The translations under genes and the position numbers were made by a program. The notes beneath the pieces are model-generated. The model did no database searches. It was not told where the DNA came from and saw only the letters and a program-made list of their open reading frames with translations. From JAKAGZ01 sp964412105 (GTDB lineage Bacteria > Bacteroidota > Ignavibacteria > Ignavibacteriales > Ignavibacteriaceae): a stretch of 64,000 nt of DNA. The stretch is taken from positions 1 to 64,000 of the forward strand of contig CAYPNM010000005.1 in assembly GCA_964412105.1 (NCBI GenBank). The letters are read 5' to 3'. Position 1 is the stretch's first letter, and the number at the start of each line of letters is the position of its first letter. Positions 1-8,357 of this stretch are shown here, piece by piece.

Positions 1-416
1 TCTGCACCTGGCTGAGAAAAAGTGGGTTAGATGAATTAGTACAATTAATCAATGTATTAAAAGGAGAAATGTCATTGGTCGGTCCGCGGCCTTTAACTAT
101 AACAGATCTTAAGATAATGAAGAATTTTGAGCCTGAAATACATAGAGAAAGAGAGAAGATAAAATCAAAACCCGGTATTACGGGCTTCTGGCAAATTTTT
201 GGTGATCGCAAAAAAGGTTTGCAAAATCTAATTATGCTGGATAAATATTATGAAATGAATAAATCTTTTGTACTTGATCTTAAGCTTTTATTCTTCACCA
301 GTATTCTCGTGCTGACAGCAAAACATTCAGACGCCATAGTTGATTTGCAGCCAAACAATCGAAAAAGACTAAAAGAAAAAGTCGCAAAGCTTCAAGAAAT
401 ATTGAATGATATATAA
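1..416 (+). CDS. Undecaprenyl-phosphate sugar phosphotransferase, C-terminal part (5' end outside window)
   Basis: C-terminal part of a bacterial sugar transferase (WcaJ/ExoY/PglC superfamily), which transfers a sugar 1-phosphate onto undecaprenyl phosphate at the inner membrane to start exopolysaccharide or O-antigen synthesis. The frame is open from base 3, before the first ATG at 69, and reads LRKSGLDELVQLINVLKGEM followed by SLVGPRP, the family's core motif; PGITGFWQ follows about 35 residues later. An internal ATG at 69 is therefore not the start. The C-terminal tail is a short Lys-rich helix. The rest of the gene, and any polysaccharide cluster it belongs to, lies upstream. The downstream 180 bases have no gene. 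Confidence 0.9.
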   Translation, partial: CTWLRKSGLDELVQLINVLKGEMSLVGPRPLTITDLKIMKNFEPEIHREREKIKSKPGITGFWQIFGDRKKGLQNLIMLDKYYEMNKSFVLDLKLLFFTSILVLTAKHSDAIVDLQPNNRKRLKEKVAKLQEILNDI

Positions 417-597
417 TTAAAGCTACTGATTCCGTAAATGTTCCAATAAGTGCAGAGCAACAATTTAATTTTGAAATCTTTTCAGCAAATTTACTGAGCT
501 AAAAGCTAACCGATAAATTCGATTTGCTGTATCCCTTTATTTTAACTTCCTTCATTTTTCCCTAATTTTATCATACTAAAAAAATTTACTCAACTTA

Positions 598-1554
598 ATG
601 AATTATTTAATAGGCATTGATGGTGGCGGAACTGGCTCCAGATGCGTGATCACTGATTACGATGTTAAGGTACTGCATAGGTGCTATGGCGGGCCCACTA
701 ATTTCTTGAGATATGATATTAGTGAAGTTTGCAAGACAGTTTATGCATTAATAAATGACTGCAGAAAGAACCTTAGAGTTGATTTTGATGATATCAAAGC
801 CATAGTGATTGGAACAGCAGGAGCCGGCAGGAAAAATGATATGCTATTTTTTGAAAGGAAACTCAGGGAATATTTAAAATCAAAAAACGTTTCAATCAAA
901 TTTATTAAAGTGCTAAGTGACGGATTGATTGCACTTGAGGGAGCAATATCTGATAGCGAGGGATGCATATTAATTTCAGGAACAGGTTCAATTATTTTTG
1001 GGAAAAATAGTGCTGGCAAATATTTTAGGCTCGGAGGTTATGGCAGAAAAATAGGTGATGAGGGAAGCGGTTATTCGATTGGAAGAAAAGGCTTAAATGC
1101 AGTTTCAAAAGATTTCGATGGAAGAGGAGCGAAAACCTTGTTAACAACATATTTAAAAAAGAATTTCAAAATAAAATCCGGGCAAGAAATGATTACTGAA
1201 GTTTATAAAGATCGCTTTATTATCCCCTCTTTTGCCCCATTTGTTATTAAAGCAGCGGCTAAGAAAGATAGGGTAGCAAAAAAAATACTATATAATGAGG
1301 CTAACGAACTTGCAAATCATATAAAGGCGATTAAGAAATTAATTAATTCAAAAAAAATAAAAGTAGCATTTTCAGGTTCATTAATATCAGGCAAAAATTA
1401 TTATTCCGATTTGCTTAAGAGGAAAATTAAATCGTCTTTAACCGGAGTGAAAATAATCGAAGCGGAAAATCCACCCGAAATTGGAGCAGTATTGGTAGCC
1501 TTAAAACATCTAAATTCCAGAACTACAATTTCAAAGCAATATTTCAAGAAATAA
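598..1554 (+). CDS. BadF/BadG-family ATPase, amino-sugar (GlcNAc/MurNAc-type) kinase
   Basis: ASKHA-fold kinase of the BadF/BadG/BcrA/BcrD family (318 aa), which includes N-acetylglucosamine kinase and clostridial MurK. The phosphate-1 loop IGIDGGGTGSRC is at residues 5-16, a GTAGAG motif near 76, the phosphate-2 motif ISGTGSI near 127, and the GDEGSGYSIG adenosine-side motif near 155. No 2-hydroxyacyl-CoA dehydratase genes are nearby, so an activator role is unlikely. Its stop codon is immediately followed by the AmpG start, and a serine hydrolase and a NagZ-like glycosidase follow, which argues for phosphorylation of GlcNAc and/or MurNAc recovered from peptidoglycan. The exact sugar cannot be read from the sequence. 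Confidence 0.85.
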   Translation: MNYLIGIDGGGTGSRCVITDYDVKVLHRCYGGPTNFLRYDISEVCKTVYALINDCRKNLRVDFDDIKAIVIGTAGAGRKNDMLFFERKLREYLKSKNVSIKFIKVLSDGLIALEGAISDSEGCILISGTGSIIFGKNSAGKYFRLGGYGRKIGDEGSGYSIGRKGLNAVSKDFDGRGAKTLLTTYLKKNFKIKSGQEMITEVYKDRFIIPSFAPFVIKAAAKKDRVAKKILYNEANELANHIKAIKKLINSKKIKVAFSGSLISGKNYYSDLLKRKIKSSLTGVKIIEAENPPEIGAVLVALKHLNSRTTISKQYFKK

Positions 1555-2844
1555 TTGACAATAAATAAAAGACTTATAAAAAATCCCTGGAGCTGGGTTC
1601 CTACCCTATATTTTGCCGAAGGCCTGCCCTATGTAATCGTTATGACCGTTTCTGTAATAATGTACAAGCGATTAGGTATTTCCAATACAGATATTGCTCT
1701 TTATACAAGTTGGCTTTATTTGCCCTGGGTAATTAAACCTCTCTGGAGCCCGATAGTTGATATTCTTAAAACCAAACGGTTATGGATAATAATTATGCAG
1801 TCTTTTATTGGAATTGCTTTTGCAGGTGTTGCATTTACAATTCCTATATCAAATTTTTTTCAATATACTCTAGCCTTCTTTTGGCTAATGGCCTTCAGCT
1901 CAGCAACTCACGATATTTCCGCAGACGGGTTTTATATGCTTGCTCTTTCCGAGCATGACCAGTCCTTTTTTGTTGGTATACGTTCAACCTTCTACCGTGC
2001 TGCATGGCTGGCAGGCAATGGATTGCTGGTAATATTAGCTGGCTATTTTGAAAATTCGTTGGGTAACATTGCAAAAGCCTGGACAATTTGCTTTTTTATT
2101 CTAACCGGTCTTTTTGTTTTCTTTGCTATATATCACACATTGATATTTCCGTATCCTTTGAGAGATAAATCTGCAATTAGTGAAGATAACAAAAGCTTCC
2201 TCGTAAATTATTTCAGAGCATTTTTTGAATTTTTTAAAAAAGATAAAATTCTTATTGTTCTATTGTACATACTGATTTATCGGTTGGGTGAAGCTCAATT
2301 GGCTAAAATTGCGCCCTTATTCCTTCTGGATCACAAATCAGCGGGAGGAGTTGGATTATCAACAGAGCAGGTTGGATTCATTTATGGGACATCTGGGGTA
2401 ATTTTTCTTGTAATAGGCGGAATTCTAGGGGGTATTGTTTCATCAAAGAAAGGTTTAAAATTCTGGATATGGTGGATGGTTGCCGCCATCAATATCCCAG
2501 ATGTTGTATATATTTTCCTTTCATACACCCAGCCTTCAAATATATTTTTAATTAATATTTGTATAGCGATTGAGCAGTTCGGATATGGATTTGGCTTTAC
2601 TGCATTTTTGTTATTTCTAATATTTGTTTCAGAGGGTAGACATAAAACTTCGCACTATGCAATTGCGACAGGCATAATGGCTTTAGGAATGATGCTGCCG
2701 GGAATGATGAGTGGATGGCTGCAGGAATTAATTGGTTATCGCCATTTCTTTATATGGGTATGTCTCTCAACTGTTCCTGCTTTTGTATTAACAAAATATA
2801 TTCCGCTTAACCCTGAATTTGGTAAGAAAAAGGAAATCTCCTGA
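1555..2844 (+). CDS. ampG: AmpG-like MFS permease (muropeptide importer)
   Basis: Polytopic major-facilitator protein of 429 aa with about 12 hydrophobic segments and the AmpG-type N-terminus (NPWSWVPTLYFAEGLPYVIV, then KPLWSPIVD). AmpG carries GlcNAc-anhydroMurNAc peptides from periplasm to cytoplasm for peptidoglycan recycling. The start is TTG directly after the TAA of the kinase gene, implying translational coupling; no ATG start fits before the first membrane segment. The following serine hydrolase begins 1 base after its stop. The family call is strong; the transported substrate is inferred from family and neighbours. Confidence 0.85.
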   Translation: MTINKRLIKNPWSWVPTLYFAEGLPYVIVMTVSVIMYKRLGISNTDIALYTSWLYLPWVIKPLWSPIVDILKTKRLWIIIMQSFIGIAFAGVAFTIPISNFFQYTLAFFWLMAFSSATHDISADGFYMLALSEHDQSFFVGIRSTFYRAAWLAGNGLLVILAGYFENSLGNIAKAWTICFFILTGLFVFFAIYHTLIFPYPLRDKSAISEDNKSFLVNYFRAFFEFFKKDKILIVLLYILIYRLGEAQLAKIAPLFLLDHKSAGGVGLSTEQVGFIYGTSGVIFLVIGGILGGIVSSKKGLKFWIWWMVAAINIPDVVYIFLSYTQPSNIFLINICIAIEQFGYGFGFTAFLLFLIFVSEGRHKTSHYAIATGIMALGMMLPGMMSGWLQELIGYRHFFIWVCLSTVPAFVLTKYIPLNPEFGKKKEIS

Positions 2845-2845
2845 G

Positions 2846-3985
2846 ATGAAAATAGCATTTATATCCATTTTATTAATTCCTTACCTGATTGTTTTTGCGC
2901 AACAGAACGATGATAGTTACCGGTATGATTTTAAGAATGTCGACGCTATAGTTAATAATGCCATAAAAGATTCTGCCTTTCCCGGTGCCGTTGTGTTAGT
3001 TGAGAAAGATGGCAAAATAATTTTTGACAAGGCCTTTGGGCATTTTACTTATTATAAAAACTCTCCTATTATTAAGCTATCTACACTTTTTGACCTGGCT
3101 TCGCTTACAAAAGTGATTTCTACAACCACCTGTACAATGATATGTTATGACAGAGGTTTATTTAAACTTGATGACAAGGTCTCGAAATATATTCCTGAGT
3201 TTGCACAAAATGGAAAGGGAAAGATAACAATTAGAAATTTGCTTCTGCATAATAGTGGTCTCCCCGCTTATAAAAAATATTATGAAATGTATAATGACGC
3301 TGCTGATGTTTGGAATGATATTTGTTCAACCAAATTGAAATATCCAATCGGAACAAAAACAGTTTATTCTGATTTAGGGATTATTACATTAGGAAAAATC
3401 ATTGAAAAAGTCACCGGAATGACCTTGGATAAATTTGCGCAAAAGGAAGTTTTTAATCCTTTGGGCATGAAAAATACAATGTATAATCCTCCTGATTCAT
3501 TAAAGAGATATTGTGCTCCAACGGAATATGATAATTACTGGCGGCATAGGCAAATTCAGGGAGAAGTGCACGATGAAACGGCATCATTGCTTGGAGGAGT
3601 TGCAGGACACGCCGGACTTTTTTCTACTGCCGGAGATATTGCAAAAGTTTTGCAAATGCTTTTGCAAGATGGAAAATTTAATGACAAACAAATAATAAAA
3701 TCTTCAACTGTAAAGCTTTTCACAAAAAGGCAAAGCGAGAAAAGTACACGGGCTCTTGGCTGGGATACAAAATCAGCATCAGGCTCATCTGCCGGCAATT
3801 TATTTAATGCCGATTCATACGGTCACACAGGATTTACAGGAACTTCTGTATGGACTGATCCCGAAAGGAAATTATTTGTAATTTTTTTGACAAACAGAGT
3901 TTATCCTACGAGGGAAAATCATAAGATTTATAAAGTACGTCCGGCCCTGCATGATGCGATAATACTTGCACTGGAAAATAAATAG
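2846..3985 (+). CDS. Secreted serine hydrolase, class C beta-lactamase family
   Basis: Exported penicillin-recognising serine hydrolase (379 aa). The ATG at 2846 is chosen because it begins a clear signal peptide (MKIAFISILLIPYLIVFAQ) and has AGGA 11 bases upstream; the open frame extends back to 2819 without a better start. The catalytic SxxK motif is SLTK (DLASLTKVIS), the second motif is YSD rather than YxN, and the third is HTG (GHTGFTGTS). Members include D-aminopeptidases, esterases and AmpC-type enzymes. Lying between AmpG and a NagZ-like enzyme, it probably trims peptides or amides from peptidoglycan fragments; resistance to beta-lactams cannot be inferred. Confidence 0.85.
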   Translation: MKIAFISILLIPYLIVFAQQNDDSYRYDFKNVDAIVNNAIKDSAFPGAVVLVEKDGKIIFDKAFGHFTYYKNSPIIKLSTLFDLASLTKVISTTTCTMICYDRGLFKLDDKVSKYIPEFAQNGKGKITIRNLLLHNSGLPAYKKYYEMYNDAADVWNDICSTKLKYPIGTKTVYSDLGIITLGKIIEKVTGMTLDKFAQKEVFNPLGMKNTMYNPPDSLKRYCAPTEYDNYWRHRQIQGEVHDETASLLGGVAGHAGLFSTAGDIAKVLQMLLQDGKFNDKQIIKSSTVKLFTKRQSEKSTRALGWDTKSASGSSAGNLFNADSYGHTGFTGTSVWTDPERKLFVIFLTNRVYPTRENHKIYKVRPALHDAIILALENK

Positions 3986-4019
3986 AACAATTAAAATTAC
4001 CTCAGATATTTTCAACTTG

Positions 4020-5867
4020 ATGATTAATAAATACTACTCAAATAAAATATTATTTAGTTTTAGTATTCTGATCTTGTTTATGTTTCTTCCATCAATAATA
4101 ATTAGTGTTGGCCGGGATAGTGACTCTGTTAAAACTAATCGTTCCCAATTTTCTCCTGATATTGATTTCCCCTCAGTTTTTCCTTTAACGAATGAAGATA
4201 AGGAATGGATTAAGGATAATCTTATTAGAATGACGACAAGAGAAAAATGTGCTCAAATGATTATGCCTTGGGTATTAGGCAAAAATTATGTGGGCGACTC
4301 ACTTGGGCTGGCAAGAATTAATTATCTTGTCAAAGGCCTAAAGGTGGGTGGACTAATTTTTTCAGGTGGCGATGTATTAAACGAGGCTTCAGATATTTAT
4401 AATGCACAGGCCATTGCTGATATACCTTTGCTTATTTCTGCTGATTTTGAATCTGGACCTGGAATGCGATTATCGGATGGCACGGAATTTCCGGATAATA
4501 TGGCGCTTGCTGCTACAGAAGATTCAAATTTAGCATTTAAGATGGGGCAAGCAGTTTCAAAGGAAAGCAAAACAATAGGTATATTTCAGAATTTAGCTCC
4601 GGACATAGATATTAATAATAATCCTAATAATCCAATTATTGGTATTCGCGCGTATTCTGATGACAAAAAAATAGTTGCTGAATTTGGAAATTCCTTCATA
4701 AGAGGATCACTTACAGAAAGGGTAATAACAACAGCCAAACATTTTCCAGGACATGGAAGTACAACAATTGATTCTCATCTAGATCTTCCTACCGTTTTTG
4801 GCGACAGCACATATCTGATGAGCCATGAAATTTATCCTTTTGTGCAGGCCATAAAAAGTGGGGTACAAGCGATTATGGTTGGACATCTTTATGTGCCGGG
4901 CCTGGAAAAACAACCGGGAGTTCCTGCTACATTATCAAAACCAATAGTTACAAACCTATTAAGAAATAAGCTTGACTTTAACGGTCTAATTATGACAGAT
5001 GCAATGAATATGCAGGCAATTACAAAATATTATTCAGTTGCAGAAGCTACCATATTAGCAGTGAAAGCCGGGAACGATATTATACTGATGCCCCCTGATG
5101 AGGGTATTGCGATAAATGCAATGGTTACAGCTGTCCAGTCTGGAGAGATTGACATACAAAGGATAAATGATAGTGTAATAAGAATACTTGCAGCAAAAAG
5201 GTGGTTGAAACTTCAAAATAATAGGGTGGGAGATTTTGATAAAATCAGAGACCTCATTAACTCAGAAAAAAATTTAAGTCTGGCAGAACAAATTGCTGAT
5301 AGGTCTATTACATTGATCAAGAATACGAGGAGAATAATTCCCTTAAAAACAAATAAATACCATAATGTACTATCTGTAGTTTTTTCCTTCGGAATTCCGC
5401 AGGATTCTGCCGTGGTCTTTCAGACTCTTGTAAAAGAAAGTTTCAAAAAGTCCAATACTTTTATCCTAAATTATAGAACGGCTAGAAAAGAGTATAATAA
5501 AGTTTTAAATATTGCACGGAGGGCAGATTTAATTTTAATACCTTATTTTATCAGACCACCATCAGATGCATCATCTGAAATATTGTTAAAAAAATTTCAT
5601 TCAATAATTAAAAAACTTCTGGCAGCCAGAGCACCGACAATTTTGATCAGCTTTGGCGATCCATATTTACTTTCAAGATACCCACAATCCAAAACTTATA
5701 TCTCTGCGTTTAGCGATGCTGCTGTCTCCCAAGAGTCTATGATAAAAGCATTAACCGGAAAAATTAATATCACAGGTAAACTTCCGATCTCATTAGTTGG
5801 CACACATTATAGAGCAGGTTATGGAATAATAATTTCAAAGCAAAGTACACCTTCGATCAAAAATTAG
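4020..5867 (+). CDS. nagZ: Glycoside hydrolase family 3, beta-N-acetylhexosaminidase (NagZ-like)
   Basis: GH3 enzyme of 615 aa that removes GlcNAc from muropeptides. The NagZ signature KHFPGHG is at residues 240-246, followed by the Asp-Ser-His dyad motif (D251, H253); the nucleophile is D327 in LIMTDAMN. After the TIM barrel (about 60-400) there is a C-terminal alpha/beta domain (about 430-600), as in the two-domain Bacillus NagZ and unlike the single-domain E. coli enzyme. The ATG at 4020 starts a hydrophobic signal or anchor segment; the frame is open back to 3966 with a TTG overlapping the previous gene. The export signal suggests hydrolysis in the periplasm, before AmpG uptake. Confidence 0.88.
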   Translation: MINKYYSNKILFSFSILILFMFLPSIIISVGRDSDSVKTNRSQFSPDIDFPSVFPLTNEDKEWIKDNLIRMTTREKCAQMIMPWVLGKNYVGDSLGLARINYLVKGLKVGGLIFSGGDVLNEASDIYNAQAIADIPLLISADFESGPGMRLSDGTEFPDNMALAATEDSNLAFKMGQAVSKESKTIGIFQNLAPDIDINNNPNNPIIGIRAYSDDKKIVAEFGNSFIRGSLTERVITTAKHFPGHGSTTIDSHLDLPTVFGDSTYLMSHEIYPFVQAIKSGVQAIMVGHLYVPGLEKQPGVPATLSKPIVTNLLRNKLDFNGLIMTDAMNMQAITKYYSVAEATILAVKAGNDIILMPPDEGIAINAMVTAVQSGEIDIQRINDSVIRILAAKRWLKLQNNRVGDFDKIRDLINSEKNLSLAEQIADRSITLIKNTRRIIPLKTNKYHNVLSVVFSFGIPQDSAVVFQTLVKESFKKSNTFILNYRTARKEYNKVLNIARRADLILIPYFIRPPSDASSEILLKKFHSIIKKLLAARAPTILISFGDPYLLSRYPQSKTYISAFSDAAVSQESMIKALTGKINITGKLPISLVGTHYRAGYGIIISKQSTPSIKN

Positions 5868-6003
5868 ATTTATGCCCTCTTATTGTGAAAGCATACTTTA
5901 TCGCCTGTCTCAAATTGCTACACGGAAAGCCTCAAAATCTTAAAAAAAATCATTATTTCTATTTGATATATTCTCATTAAGGTGAACCACAATCAGAAAC
6001 TGT

Positions 6004-6114
6004 ATGAATTCAGTTCAGAAATTAAACTTTATCCTTTTATTTAGCCTCTTATCTTCCAATATGCTATTTGGTATAGAACTTGAAAGCACACTGAAAGAAA
6101 TAAATTATTGTTAA
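6004..6114 (+). CDS. Possible small secreted peptide or leader (36 aa), doubtful
   Basis: A short frame from an ATG at 6004 encodes 36 residues: MNSVQKLNF, a hydrophobic stretch ILLFSLLSS, then NMLFGIELESTLKEINYC. The shape resembles a signal peptide with a very short mature part, but the ribosome-binding site is weak and the peptide is too short to assign. It lies in the 269-base gap between the GH3 gene and the LytTR gene and could equally be chance or the remnant of a secreted-protein gene. Confidence 0.2.
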   Translation: MNSVQKLNFILLFSLLSSNMLFGIELESTLKEINYC

Positions 6115-6136
6115 ACACGCATTACAGAACTTAAAA

Positions 6137-6730
6137 ATGAATTCTGAAAAATCCGATGCTATTAAAGAAACAGAAATTAGAGTGCAACCTGAAGCTACTG
6201 GTACGGATGGTAATTTAGTCAACGGAAAAAATATGAAAGTTAATAAGAAACATAACGGTTACAGTAGAGAAGAAAATGAAAGCACTGCTAAACAAGGAAA
6301 TTCGAGAATAATTCCCTTAAAGGGACACACTGAAAATAGGCAGGTAGCTCGGAAGGAAAAGAAAAACAGGGTTGGTTCATACGGGCCTAAACTTGAATTA
6401 GATGACAGAATTTTTATTACAGTAAATTCTGTTTCAAGATTTATTAAAGTATGTGACATTCAGTGCATAAAGGCTGAAAAAGATTACACATATATCTGCA
6501 CTGTAGATGATAAAAAACTATTAGTGCTCCGTCCTATGATAGAATGGGAAGAACGTCTTCCTGTAAAATATTTTGCAAGGATTCACAGGTCCACAATAGT
6601 TAACTTGGAATTGATCGAAAAAGTCGAAAAATGGTTTAATTATTCCTATCACGTTTATCTAAAAAATGTTGACGAGCCATTCCAAATGAGCAGAAGATAT
6701 GCATTAAAGCTCAAAGAAAGATTCAGATAA
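6137..6730 (+). CDS. LytTR-domain DNA-binding protein without receiver domain
   Basis: Protein of 197 aa. Residues 1-95 are polar, Lys/Glu-rich and probably disordered; residues 98-196 form a LytTR DNA-binding domain, recognised by FITVNSVSRFIKVCDIQCIKA, EKDYTYI, FARIHRSTIVNLELIEKVEKW and the C-terminal MSRRYALKLKERF. LytTR proteins usually bind direct repeats upstream of promoters. No response-regulator receiver is present, so activation must differ from AgrA/LytR-type regulators. No kinase gene is adjacent, and the neighbours on both sides are separated by more than 200 bases, so it looks monocistronic. Confidence 0.85.
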   Translation: MNSEKSDAIKETEIRVQPEATGTDGNLVNGKNMKVNKKHNGYSREENESTAKQGNSRIIPLKGHTENRQVARKEKKNRVGSYGPKLELDDRIFITVNSVSRFIKVCDIQCIKAEKDYTYICTVDDKKLLVLRPMIEWEERLPVKYFARIHRSTIVNLELIEKVEKWFNYSYHVYLKNVDEPFQMSRRYALKLKERFR

Positions 6731-6965
6731 TTATTTGATTCCTCTAAAATTCAATTCTATAAGACCTAACTTCCTCATAATTAATTACCATCCAATTGTA
6801 TTGAACTACTTATTTAATAAAGTTTCGATTTAACGAGCAGTATTTCATAAACATTTTAAGATGCGACATTTTTAACTAAAATGTGTAATTTCCATTTGAG
6901 TTATTATATATTTTAATAAACTTGATCACTGCATTTGTAAAAGAAATTAATTGGGTTAAATTTTT

Positions 6966-7154
6966 ATGGAGCTAAAAAAATCTCATAATAAAATGATAGC
7001 CGGCGTTTGCGGAGGTATAGCAGAATGGCAGGGTTGGGATCCTACAATTGTTAGAATTGTTTATGTCTTGGTATCTATATTTAGTGCTGCTTTTCCGGGA
7101 ATTTTGGTTTATATTATTTTAATGCTGGTAATGCCTTCGGCTGACTCCAAATAA
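6966..7154 (+). CDS. PspC-domain small membrane protein
   Basis: 62-aa single-domain PspC protein: a basic N-terminus (MELKKSHNKMIAGVCGGIAE) with the VCGGIAE signature, then the amphipathic WDPTIVRIVYVL segment and one strongly hydrophobic membrane segment ending in VMPSADSK. PspC proteins sense or respond to envelope stress in the phage-shock network, but no pspA/B/F homologue is in the window. The next gene starts 15 bases after its stop, so the two may be co-transcribed. Confidence 0.9.
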   Translation: MELKKSHNKMIAGVCGGIAEWQGWDPTIVRIVYVLVSIFSAAFPGILVYIILMLVMPSADSK

Positions 7155-7169
7155 ATATTAAAGGTCTTT

Positions 7170-8303
7170 ATGAGGGTTAGATTTATAAAAATTCTCTTGA
7201 TATTTTCTTGTACCCTGATTTTTTCGCTAACGATTTCCTGCAATCCAAATGATAAGGGGAAAATTGAGACCGACAATTACGATATAAAATTACCACCGGG
7301 ATTTCATATAGGAATTTATGCTAAAGATGTTACCGGTGCCAGGTCCATGGCTTTGTCTCCTGACGGAGTCCTATTCGTAGGGACAAGAGGTGAAGGAAAG
7401 GTATATGCTATTCTAGATACAAACAAGGATTATAAAGCTGATGAAATAATTACAATTGCTTCCGGATTAAATATGCCCAACGGGGTAGCATTTAAAAACG
7501 GTTCATTATACGTTGCAGAAATTAGCAGGATTTTGAGGTACGATAATGTTGAAGCAAACCTCCATAATCCGCCCAAACCTGTTGTGATTTATGATAAATA
7601 CCCAACAGAAACTCACCACGGTTGGAAGTTTATTCGGTTCGGCCCAGATGGCAAATTATATGTACCTGTAGGCGCGCCCTGTAATATTTGTGAAAGACCC
7701 GACCCTTATGAATCTATTACGAGAATGAATCCTGATGGAAGTAATTTTGAAATTTATGCCCGTGGCATTAGAAATACAGTTGGTTTTGATTGGGATCCAC
7801 GAACAAAAGAGTTGTGGTTTACTGATAACGGAAGAGATATGCTGGGAGATAATATTCCGCCCGATGAATTAGATCATGCTCCGTTTCAGGGAATGAATTT
7901 TGGCTTTCCTTATTTTTATGGTGATAACATTCCCAATCCGGAATTCAAGGATGCAGGTAAAGATCCTTCGAAATACACCCCGCCTGCCCAGGATCTTGGT
8001 CCGCACGTAGCTTCTCTTGGAATGAGGTTTTATACGGGAAATATGTTTCCTACAGAATATAAAGATCAGATATTTATAGCTGAACACGGAAGTTGGAATC
8101 GCAGTCAGAAAATTGGTTACAGGATTACCTTCGTAAAACTTAAAAATAATAAACCTGTCAGCTATAGTGTTTTTGCTGAAGGTTGGCTGAAAGGTCAGAA
8201 TGTTTCAGGCAGGCCGGTCGATCTTCAAATTATGTCTGACGGTTCTATGCTTGTATCTGATGATTTCGGTGGTGTGATTTACAGGATAACCTACTCGAAA
8301 TGA
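7170..8303 (+). CDS. Sugar/sorbosone dehydrogenase-like beta-propeller lipoprotein
   Basis: 377-aa protein of the glucose/sorbosone dehydrogenase family (PQQ-dependent sugar dehydrogenase fold). An N-terminal hydrophobic segment ends in LTISC with Cys24, a slightly atypical lipobox, so probably an exported lipoprotein. The propeller carries typical motifs: GHRG-type FVGTRGEGKVYAI, NGVAFKNGSLYVAE, THHGWKFIRFGPDGKLY, VGAPCNICE, GIRNTVGFDWDP and FTDNGRD. Family members oxidise aldoses using PQQ and quinones, but many environmental homologues are uncharacterised. No PQQ biosynthesis genes are visible. It follows the PspC gene by 15 bases. Confidence 0.82.
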   Translation: MRVRFIKILLIFSCTLIFSLTISCNPNDKGKIETDNYDIKLPPGFHIGIYAKDVTGARSMALSPDGVLFVGTRGEGKVYAILDTNKDYKADEIITIASGLNMPNGVAFKNGSLYVAEISRILRYDNVEANLHNPPKPVVIYDKYPTETHHGWKFIRFGPDGKLYVPVGAPCNICERPDPYESITRMNPDGSNFEIYARGIRNTVGFDWDPRTKELWFTDNGRDMLGDNIPPDELDHAPFQGMNFGFPYFYGDNIPNPEFKDAGKDPSKYTPPAQDLGPHVASLGMRFYTGNMFPTEYKDQIFIAEHGSWNRSQKIGYRITFVKLKNNKPVSYSVFAEGWLKGQNVSGRPVDLQIMSDGSMLVSDDFGGVIYRITYSK

Positions 8304-8357
8304 GTTTTTAAGTCCAAAGATTTACATAGGTCGTTTGGAGAATATTCAAAATATTTA

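Noticed and set aside
2819..2845. Upstream start at 2819 for the serine hydrolase
   Set aside because: It overlaps the AmpG gene and adds a basic leader ahead of a clear signal peptide; the ATG at 2846 is far more plausible.
3966..4019. TTG start at 3966 for the GH3 gene
   Set aside because: It would put 18 polar residues ahead of the signal sequence and overlap the hydrolase gene; the ATG at 4020 directly begins the export signal.
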